A stretch of DNA of 26,810 bases from a virus, in the IMG/VR virus record IMGVR_UViG_3300045119_000379, positions 1 through 26,810 of that record; one strand, 5' to 3'. Shown here one piece after another: positions 21,013 to 26,810 of the stretch (positions are counted from its first letter, which is position 1; each line of letters opens with the position of its first letter). Made by a program: the position numbers and the translations under genes. A model generated the notes under the pieces. It did no database searches and was not told the origin of the DNA. It saw only the letters and a list, made by a program, of their open reading frames with translations.

Positions 21013-22443
21013 TCAGAGCTGGAGGACCCGGAACGCGGTCGGGTCGGTGATGTTGGCGCCGACCCGCCAGGTGGCGAACCAGCCGCGCTGCCCCGTCGGC
21101 CGCCCGGTGGTCGGGTCGAAGACGTTGGGCACGAACTCCAGGCTCACACCAATGCGGTCGTAGATCAGGTACTGCGAGAAGTCCCCTGCGAGAAGGACAT
21201 TCTTCCCGGCGACCTGGGTGGAGTCCATCGCGCTGGCCTCGTAGATGCTGCGGCCCAGCAGGACCTCAGGCAGGTTGCCACCAAGGTTGGCCCAGAACGA
21301 GCCACCACCGTAGATGTCCATGCGGCGGATCACGTCGAAGATCGCGTAGTTCGCGATCCAGGAGGACGTCTTGCGGTAGCGCGGCGGAACGGCCACCAGC
21401 AGGCCGTCCACGTCGGCCCGGTTGCCGGTGGTGAAGGCGCCGGGGGTGCTGCTGATCACTTTGGATCCTGCGACGGCGGCCACCGCGGCGACGACGCCCC
21501 AGGGCTGGCCGGTGCCGGATCCGGTGGCGAACGCTGCCGCCTCCAGCCGGTCCTTCGCATCTGCCACCAGCATCGGAATCTGCGTGGCAATGTTCGTGTC
21601 CTCCAGCGCCTCGTAGGACCCGAGCACGTAGGCGTCCGCCAGAAACGCCGTGATCGCAGGCTGAGTGAACGTCGGCGTGGCGTCCGCCGCTGCGGCACCT
21701 TCCGCCTTCCACTCGGCGTTGACACCTGCACTGGTGATCCCGTGCCACTGGTTCGAGGTCCCGGTCTCCACTCGGCTGATCTGACGGAACGGGTTGGCGC
21801 TGCCCGCGTTGGTCAGGATGATGGTCGGGTCGAGAAGGAACGGGATCAGGTAACCGCCGTTGGCTCCCGCCGTGCTCATCGCGGCGCGCATGGCCTCGGC
21901 CTCGTCGCGCTCCAGCATCGACCCGAAGGTCTCTGGGTGCTCCAGGTACTTCTGGAAGCCTGAGCGGTAGGCGGGACTGCCAGTCAGCAGGATGTGGCGG
22001 GCGATCCCACCGGCCCGGCCGTCACGCTGCACCAACTGGGTGGCCTGCTCGCGAGCCGAGTCCTGCGCCTCGTCGGCGGCTTCCTCGATCGCAGTCAGAG
22101 CGGCGGCGCGCATGTCGGCGCCGGGCATGAACCCGCGGGAGATCCCGTCGAGGTTCTCGAACACGTTCCGCTTGACGATCACTTCCGGGGCACCGCCGCT
22201 GAAACCGTTCTCGACGCCGGGGGCGGCGTTGCGGACGGCCTCGATCGCAGCAGAGCGGGCGGTGATCTTGGCGGCGAGCGGAACGCGCTCGGTCTCCAGG
22301 ACGTCCCACTCGCTGATCAGGCCATCGGCGCGGGTGGCGTCCTCGTCGGTGGGCTCAGGCAGGGCCTCGATCTCCAGCAGCGAGGCGCGCATGGGCGCCT
22401 GAGCTGCCAGGATCGCGGCCAGGCGGATTTCGTCGGGCGTCAT
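21013..22443 (-). CDS. Major capsid protein (HK97 fold)
   Basis: A 476-residue capsid protein. Residues 1-140 or so are helical, acidic and basic (LLEIEALPEPTDEDATRADGLISEWDVLETERV), the delta/scaffold-like part normally removed by the protease. The HK97 core follows: GGYLIPFLLDPTIIL, NPFRQISRVETGTSNQWHGIT, AEWKAEGAAAADATPTFTQPAITAFLADAYVLGSYEALED, ATGSGTGQPWGVV, SSWIANYAIFDVIRRM and LVGD-like AGDFSQYLIYDRIGVSLEF. It self-assembles into the icosahedral shell. The ATG 22443 overlaps the protease stop, and a strong hairpin follows the gene. Confidence 0.95.
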   Translation of the reverse strand: MTPDEIRLAAILAAQAPMRASLLEIEALPEPTDEDATRADGLISEWDVLETERVPLAAKITARSAAIEAVRNAAPGVENGFSGGAPEVIVKRNVFENLDGISRGFMPGADMRAAALTAIEEAADEAQDSAREQATQLVQRDGRAGGIARHILLTGSPAYRSGFQKYLEHPETFGSMLERDEAEAMRAAMSTAGANGGYLIPFLLDPTIILTNAGSANPFRQISRVETGTSNQWHGITSAGVNAEWKAEGAAAADATPTFTQPAITAFLADAYVLGSYEALEDTNIATQIPMLVADAKDRLEAAAFATGSGTGQPWGVVAAVAAVAGSKVISSTPGAFTTGNRADVDGLLVAVPPRYRKTSSWIANYAIFDVIRRMDIYGGGSFWANLGGNLPEVLLGRSIYEASAMDSTQVAGKNVLLAGDFSQYLIYDRIGVSLEFVPNVFDPTTGRPTGQRGWFATWRVGANITDPTAFRVLQL

Positions 22444-23321
22444 TGGGGGCTTCCCTTCAGGATTCGACCCATCGAGATGAGGGTCTTGGCGGGTAGCCGA
22501 CCCGGGTGCCCGTTGGGCGGCCCGTCGGTCCCGGCCCCTGGAGGGGTGGGGGTCTCACTCGTCGGCCCGAGACGGGTGGCGAGGTTCTGCAGGTGTTGCA
22601 TCCGCCAGCCGTGCGGCTCCGGCTCGTCCGCGATGATCTCGGCGAGCAGGGTCCGTGCGGAGTCGGCGTCGGCGTCGGTGATGGTCAGCGCCCGCACGAT
22701 CGGGTCGAGGGCGCTGTCATCGGCCGACAAGATGAGATCGAGAAGGCGCTGGTCCTGCCCCAGGAGCCCCTGTGCCGCACGCACGCCGACGATGCCAGCT
22801 TCGGGGTACGCGGGGAAAGGGGTAGGCCCGTACTCCTGCATGCGGACCTCCTGGCGCGTCACGGTCTGCAGCTCGCCGGAGCGGTTGGCCCGGTAGCCGC
22901 CGCGGGGCGCGGGGGGGTCGGAGCGGAGGAAGCCACCAGAGAAGGACTGGCCGCGGATGGTGCCGGACTTGATCCCCTCCAGCACCTCGTCAGCGAGCGG
23001 GGTGGCGTTGTAGCGGGTCGAGGTGAACAGGCCCCGCCGGTCGGCCGTGACCTCCAGCGGCACGCCGAGCGGCATAGAGAACCGCTCGCTCGGTGTGCGG
23101 TGGACAGTCATCCCGTGGTTGAACAGGACTTGGAAGCGAGTCCCGTTGTCCGACAGCGTCTTGGCGAACGCGGTAGGCGCAATCCGCTCGTTGTAGGTGC
23201 CCTCGCCGTCGGTGATCTTGACCGGCTGGTCGAAGACCGCGGCGTAGGCATCTACGGTCCGGCCGTCCCCACCGCTGCGGATCGAGACGTCCTCCAGGGG
23301 AAAGGTTCTGGTGAAGTCCAC
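22440..23321 (-). CDS. Prohead protease (HK97 U35 type)
   Basis: A 293-residue head maturation protease. Residues 1-175 hold the family pattern: FPLEDVSIRSGGDGRTVDAYAAVFD, AFAKTL, VLFNHG (catalytic His), RRGLFTSTRYN, the serine region SGTIRGQSFSGGF and EYGPTPFPAYPEA. The C-terminal 110 residues are mixed helical and Pro-rich and may be a scaffold-like extension. It cleaves the capsid delta domain and other head proteins during maturation. The start is GTG 23321 with GAGGA upstream. Directly before the capsid gene, as expected. Confidence 0.92.
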   Translation of the reverse strand: MDFTRTFPLEDVSIRSGGDGRTVDAYAAVFDQPVKITDGEGTYNERIAPTAFAKTLSDNGTRFQVLFNHGMTVHRTPSERFSMPLGVPLEVTADRRGLFTSTRYNATPLADEVLEGIKSGTIRGQSFSGGFLRSDPPAPRGGYRANRSGELQTVTRQEVRMQEYGPTPFPAYPEAGIVGVRAAQGLLGQDQRLLDLILSADDSALDPIVRALTITDADADSARTLLAEIIADEPEPHGWRMQHLQNLATRLGPTSETPTPPGAGTDGPPNGHPGRLPAKTLISMGRILKGSPQ

Positions 23322-23366
23322 AGGAGATTCCTCACTGATCCGTAGCGATGGGGGTGGGTGTCGGAG

Positions 23367-23675
23367 TCAGACGGTCGGCGGCACGTCCGCCGGGGGCACG
23401 GCGACGGGGGAGGCATCCGGGTCGGCGGCCTTCGTGGCGGCCAGGAACGCTTCGAGCTTGTCGGCGGCGGCCTGCACCGCGGGGTCCACGTGGGTCGCGC
23501 CCGAGACGGCGGCGACCAGCTCGGTGAGAAGGGTGGTGATCTCGCTCTCGGCGTCAGCCTCGGCGGTGACGAAGTCGGCCATGATCGTTGCGTTCCTTTC
23601 GGTGAGGTGGAGCAGGTGTGCGGCCCAGCCAGGTAGCCGGTCCTTGTCGTCGTACTTACAGAACTCGCATCTCAC
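23367..23675 (-). CDS. Small acidic protein with alternative start
   Basis: The frame from GTG 23675, coupled to the portal stop by GTGA, gives 102 residues. The first 31 (CEFCKYDDKDRLPGWAAHLL) contain one CxxC pair. The rest starts at an internal ATG 23582 (MADFVTAEADAESEITTLL) with AAAGGA somewhat upstream; this 71-residue part is acidic, helical (TTLLTELVAAVSG, VQAAADKLEAFLAAT) and followed by a Pro/Ala tail, and is a recurrent small protein in siphophage head regions. Either one fused protein or two products from the same frame may be made. Function unknown. Confidence 0.7.
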   Translation of the reverse strand: MRCEFCKYDDKDRLPGWAAHLLHLTERNATIMADFVTAEADAESEITTLLTELVAAVSGATHVDPAVQAAADKLEAFLAATKAADPDASPVAVPPADVPPTV

Positions 23676-24973
23676 AGCGCCACCTTCGGTCCCTTCGGCT
23701 GTGCCACAGGGGGTTTGCCGTCCGGGTAGAGGGCCGTCGGGATGGCTCCGGTGTGCTTCAGCAGCGAGAGGTCACCCGAGGTCAGTGCGTCCGTCACAGA
23801 CTGCGGCTCGTAGCCGCTGGTGATGAGTGCCTGCGCGGCAAGGGAGAGCGTCTGCACCGTCTCAGCGCGGGCCTGCTCGCCCTCTCGCAGAGCCGAGATG
23901 TCGGAGGTGTCGTACCAGAGCTGCGAGCCGTCAGGAACGGTCACGAGCTTGGAGAGGCTGGCGCACGCCGAGCGCCACTGCGGGCGTGCCCACAGGTCGG
24001 CGAAACGGCGCATCGCCTGCTGGTAGTTGGAATAGGTGGCGGCTGCCAGCCCTTCCTTGAGGCCGACGATGATGCCGGGCACCCCGCCTGCGACGGCTAC
24101 CCGGTTCTCTCCGGCCGCCTGGACGTTGGTAAAGTCCATCTCCTGGAAGTCCTTGCCGACGACGGTGAGGTCGGCGCCTTCGTCGATGACGACTGTGCCC
24201 CAGGCATGCTCGGGACCCTGGTGCTTGCTCTCGAACTGAGCCCGGATCTCCTCGGCCTTCCCCGGCGCGAGACGGCCCTGGTATTTGATCATGAGGTTGG
24301 GCGTCGCGGCGTTCTCGAAGAACGCTTGCTTGTGCCGAGTCATCGCAATGTCGGAGTTGATCTCCCGCAGGACCGGCGTCAGCCACGACATCCCCCGCCA
24401 GTGCGCGAGCGGATCGGGGATCGGGCTCCAGTGCGCGACATCATCGACGCCGACGAACTCGGTGGAGTCGTCGATCATCCCGCCCGGCGAGTGCAGGTAG
24501 CCGACGACCTTGCGGACGCCGTCCACCACGTTGCTGATGATGTTGACGTGGTCGGGTCGCCACCGCTCCAGCTGGTCCACGGAGCGGCGCACGATAAAGG
24601 CGTTGCCTGCGAGCGAGACGTCCTGCTCCATGCGGGCGAACATCTCGCCAGTAGTTGCTCCAGGCCAGGGGTTTTCGAGAGGCTCCAGCGCCGGTGTGCC
24701 GTAGAGCTTCTTGCTCGCGAGGTCCCGAAACTTAAACGTGGCCTCAGTGAAGAGGCTCATCCGGGCCAGGATCACACCAAAGACGACCGCGTTTCCGCCG
24801 TAGCCAGCCTCAGCGAAGGACCGGAAGACCGGCAGGATCGGCTCCGAGAGGCCCTTCGGGAAGGTGCTGGTGAGCATCTGCCCGCCGGTGTAGTACCCGC
24901 CGACGTAGCCAGGCCCCTGCTCGTCGCCCGAGAGCATCGTGCGACCGGAGAACCGGGACGCGAGCCGGGTCAC
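23672..24973 (-). CDS. Portal protein
   Basis: A 433-residue HK97-type portal from GTG 24973, overlapping the small membrane-protein stop (GTGA). Recognisable sections: RSFAEAGYGGNAVVFGVILARMSLFTEATFKFRDL, PWPGATTGEMFARMEQDVSLAGNAFIVR, DDVAHWSPIPDP, GMSWLTPVLREINSDIAMTRHKQAFFENAATPNLMI, and PGIIVGLKEGLAAATYSNYQQAMRRFADL. The portal forms the 12-fold ring through which DNA enters and leaves. Large terminase and protease genes flank it in the standard order. Confidence 0.93.
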   Translation of the reverse strand: MTRLASRFSGRTMLSGDEQGPGYVGGYYTGGQMLTSTFPKGLSEPILPVFRSFAEAGYGGNAVVFGVILARMSLFTEATFKFRDLASKKLYGTPALEPLENPWPGATTGEMFARMEQDVSLAGNAFIVRRSVDQLERWRPDHVNIISNVVDGVRKVVGYLHSPGGMIDDSTEFVGVDDVAHWSPIPDPLAHWRGMSWLTPVLREINSDIAMTRHKQAFFENAATPNLMIKYQGRLAPGKAEEIRAQFESKHQGPEHAWGTVVIDEGADLTVVGKDFQEMDFTNVQAAGENRVAVAGGVPGIIVGLKEGLAAATYSNYQQAMRRFADLWARPQWRSACASLSKLVTVPDGSQLWYDTSDISALREGEQARAETVQTLSLAAQALITSGYEPQSVTDALTSGDLSLLKHTGAIPTALYPDGKPPVAQPKGPKVAL

Positions 24974-25116
24974 CTCGGCACCTCGTCATCCCAGAGCAGG
25001 GCGACGGCGGCCACCGCGATGCCGAGGACGATGAGACCAGCCGCGGGCAGCATCAGTGCGACGCCGACGGAGATGCTCCCGGCCGCGAAGGTCAGCGCCG
25101 CGAGTCGTACGCGCAT
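24970..25116 (-). CDS. Small two-helix membrane protein
   Basis: A 48-residue protein from ATG 25116, with GAGGGG upstream, 10 bases after the terminase stop. Two hydrophobic segments (about 5-22 and 25-42: AALTFAAGSISVGVALML and AAGLIVLGIAVAAVALLW) and an acidic end (DDEVPR). Such a membrane hairpin between terminase and portal is known in several actinophages but not explained. The stop overlaps the portal start. Confidence 0.65.
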   Translation of the reverse strand: MRVRLAALTFAAGSISVGVALMLPAAGLIVLGIAVAAVALLWDDEVPR

Positions 25117-25126
25117 CCGGTGCCCC

Positions 25127-26554
25127 TCAGAGGAAATGGACACTCGGCGCAATGTCGAGTGTCTGGGTGAGGCCCCAGACCGCCAGCGTGACGGCGATCA
25201 GCGGCGTGAGATCGACACCGACCCGCTTGCGGTCCCATGCCCAGGCGTCGCCGAACGGTCGCTGCCGGGCGCCGAGGATGGCAGTCAGCAGCTCGGGCTG
25301 ATGGGTGCCCTGGTGGCGCAGCGTGCCCGCCATGACGGAGTCGTAGAAGCCGCCACACGCCTGCCAGTAGTCCCGGCCGCGCATCGGGATCACCCGCAGG
25401 CCCGCCTCGGTCAGCGGACCGACCAGAGTGCCTGCCGGAGAGCCCGAGTCGATGACGAACCCACGGCCGCCATGGGTTTCGTCGAGCTGGACGCAACGGT
25501 CCACGATCCACGCGACGTCCGGGTCATTGTCGATCACCTCGACGTGGACGGCGCCGTCAGCCCGTGCTCCGGCAACCCCGATCGAGGCGCGCGAGCGGTC
25601 CGGGGTGACGTCGATGGCGTAGACGGGCTCTCCGGTGATCCCGGAGCGCATGTCTGTCAGGCTCTCCCAGACGCCAGCGCCGAAGACGCCACCGCCGACC
25701 GCCTCGTCGTGCCAGAGCCCGAGGCGTTCCCGAGCAAAGTCCTCAGGGTCCAGGACCAGCTCCGCCTCGATCGACTCCTCGGTGAGCCGGATCCCGAGCC
25801 CGGGGTTCGCACAGGCCCAGCCGTCCCGGTCCAGGGGGTCGGTCCCGGCAGGTACGGACCACTCGGAGTAGGCCAGCCGCGACCCCTCACCAGCGACACC
25901 GCGAGCCCGAAGACGCGCCAGCACATCAGACTCCGGGAACCCGGCGCTGCCCACGTACCACGTCTGCGCGTTCGGCCGGGCGCTCTGGGTCGGCAGCAGA
26001 CCCGCCACCGTCTTGCTCGACAGGTGCATCGCCTCGTCGAAGATCACCGTGTCGGCCGAGAAGCCACGGCCGGACTTGACGCTGCGGGCAATGAACATGA
26101 GCCGCTGCCCATTGGTCAGCTCGATCATCTCGCCCTGATTGCCACCGACAATCCGCTTTACTCGGCGGGTGAAGTCGTCGGAACTCTCGACCAGGGAGCG
26201 GATGCGGAGGAAACCTTCATGCGCCGTCTTGAACTGGTGCGCCGTGTGCAGGATCAGGCGCTCTCCGAAGAGGAAGAGCCCGGCCAGCTCTCGGCATTCG
26301 AGGATGGCGCCTTTCCCGTTCTGCCGTCCGACCACGAGGCCGACCTCACGAGCTGCCCACAAGCCGTCCGGGCGCTCACCGAGGGACCCGGTGATCACGT
26401 CTTGCTGCCACTCGTCCAGGTGAAGGCCCGCCATCGCAGACAGCTCGATCGCCTCTGTCCCAGCGGAGGTGCTGAACGCTGGCAGGCAGGAGATCCGTGG
26501 TTGCTGCGCTCCTCTACGCGGACTGTCGAGCACCGCGGCGGGCTGCGAGGTCAT
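25127..26554 (-). CDS. terL: Terminase large subunit
   Basis: A 475-residue packaging motor. ATPase part: VGRQNGKG as Walker A (about 74-81), LHTAHQFKTAHEGF, SGRGFSADTVIFDEA as Walker B with the catalytic Glu, and LLPTQSARPNAQTWYVGSAG as motif III. Nuclease part: YAIDVTPDRSRASI, GFVIDSGSPAG and a final VGVDLTPLIAV (acidic residues of an RNase H-like fold). It cuts concatemeric DNA and drives it into the prohead. The ATG 26554 lies 41 bases inside the small subunit gene. The N-terminal 35 residues are extra and low-complexity. Confidence 0.95.
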   Translation of the reverse strand: MTSQPAAVLDSPRRGAQQPRISCLPAFSTSAGTEAIELSAMAGLHLDEWQQDVITGSLGERPDGLWAAREVGLVVGRQNGKGAILECRELAGLFLFGERLILHTAHQFKTAHEGFLRIRSLVESSDDFTRRVKRIVGGNQGEMIELTNGQRLMFIARSVKSGRGFSADTVIFDEAMHLSSKTVAGLLPTQSARPNAQTWYVGSAGFPESDVLARLRARGVAGEGSRLAYSEWSVPAGTDPLDRDGWACANPGLGIRLTEESIEAELVLDPEDFARERLGLWHDEAVGGGVFGAGVWESLTDMRSGITGEPVYAIDVTPDRSRASIGVAGARADGAVHVEVIDNDPDVAWIVDRCVQLDETHGGRGFVIDSGSPAGTLVGPLTEAGLRVIPMRGRDYWQACGGFYDSVMAGTLRHQGTHQPELLTAILGARQRPFGDAWAWDRKRVGVDLTPLIAVTLAVWGLTQTLDIAPSVHFL

Positions 26555-26756
26555 CTATGGAGTCCTTCGCCTTCGGGGCCGTGTCGCGCAGGGCGGACAG
26601 CGTCACTCGCAGCTCCTTGACCATCGCCGGGACGGCCGAGGGCGTGAATTTGCCAAGGTCAATGCACCGAGAGAGCTCTAAAGCGGCCTGGCCTTCAGGT
26701 GAATCGGTGGCCTGAAGCCGCTCTAATTCGAGAACGGTAGCGTCGTGAACGCTCAC
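26514..26756 (-). CDS. Probable terminase small subunit
   Basis: An 80-residue protein from GTG 26756 with GGGGAGGA upstream. It begins MSVHDATVLELERLQAT, followed by SPEGQAALELSRCIDLG, AVPAMVKELRVTLSAL and a charged SIDDLAARRGARQSA. This is the layout of the short TerS-like proteins found before the large terminase in actinophages. It would bind the packaging start site and load the motor. Its small size and lack of a clear HTH leave room for doubt. First gene of the late operon in this window. Confidence 0.75.
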   Translation of the reverse strand: MSVHDATVLELERLQATDSPEGQAALELSRCIDLGKFTPSAVPAMVKELRVTLSALRDTAPKAKDSIDDLAARRGARQSA

Positions 26757-26778
26757 GAATTCCTCCCCAAAACCAAAT

Positions 26779-26805
26779 CCAAAAATGGCCGGGGTTCTTT
26801 TTCGG
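26779..26805 (-). promoter_or_regulatory. AT-rich hairpin before terminase genes
   Basis: On the minus strand CCGAAAAAG pairs with CATTTTTGG (eight of nine positions, one A-A mismatch and one G-U pair) around a nine-base loop. The section 26757-26810 is much richer in A/T than the rest of the window. It may mark the start of the late operon, a terminator for whatever lies upstream or a packaging (cos/pac) element; the window ends too soon to decide. Confidence 0.45.
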
Positions 26806-26810
26806 CTGAC

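Noticed and set aside
23618-26620. 1000-codon plus-strand open frame opposite portal and terminase
   Set aside because: It is an open frame created by high GC on the strand opposite two certain genes; composition is Arg/Gly/Pro/His-rich and no domain is visible.
1-26810. tRNA, rRNA or CRISPR array
   Set aside because: No cloverleaf, rRNA-like sequence or regular direct repeats were seen, and the gaps between genes are too small to hold most of them.

Overview
This window reads as most of a temperate, long-tailed (siphovirus-type) phage genome from a high-GC, probably actinobacterial, host. Reasons: GC-rich third positions throughout, frequent GTG starts, dense ATGA/GTGA start-stop overlaps, and gene families and order familiar from actinobacteriophages. 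No host genes, rRNA or tRNA were seen. The window appears to stop just upstream of the terminase genes, and its left edge cuts a small membrane-protein gene.

Layout. (1) Positions 1-2439, minus strand: a leftward operon headed by a helix-turn-helix repressor, followed by two related Cys4 proteins, an acidic unknown, a HigA-like HTH protein, a calcineurin-like phosphoesterase and a membrane protein. Because the repressor heads it, this operon is the best candidate for expression in the lysogen. (2) Positions 2440-2542: divergent control region with an 8-bp inverted repeat and a promoter whose predicted start falls on the ATG of the first rightward gene. (3) Positions 2543-9325, plus strand: early operon with an excisionase-like HTH protein, RuvC-like resolvase, a Cas4/RecB-like exonuclease with its companion proteins, a PrimPol-SF3 helicase and a set of small Cys-rich proteins. 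(4) Positions 9243-10700, minus: large serine integrase, with a 40-bp imperfect dyad just upstream that is a good attP candidate. (5) Positions 10882-26756, minus: the late operon, read from right to left: terminase small and large subunits, membrane protein, portal, small acidic protein, protease, capsid, connector, tail terminator, small protein, tail tube, chaperones, gp10-like protein, tape measure, tail-tip proteins, membrane-anchored coiled coil, endolysin, holin and a Cys-rich protein.

How it works together. The repressor region decides between the leftward (lysogenic) and rightward (lytic) operons. The early operon supplies replication (PrimPol-helicase) and recombination (exonuclease, resolvase). 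The late operon builds an HK97-type head and a tail of roughly 90 nm (from a 602-residue tape measure), then lyses the host. Lysis genes, the attP-like dyad and int are contiguous, so the sequence looks like the unintegrated phage form; an integrated prophage would be split at attP.

Most of the window is ordinary for the phage type. The parts that deserve a second look are the leftward operon with its 15-G tract, the operator region, the attP dyad, two hairpins whose G-U pairs show which strand is transcribed, a seven-codon coupled ORF, and the unusual position of the gp10-like gene.
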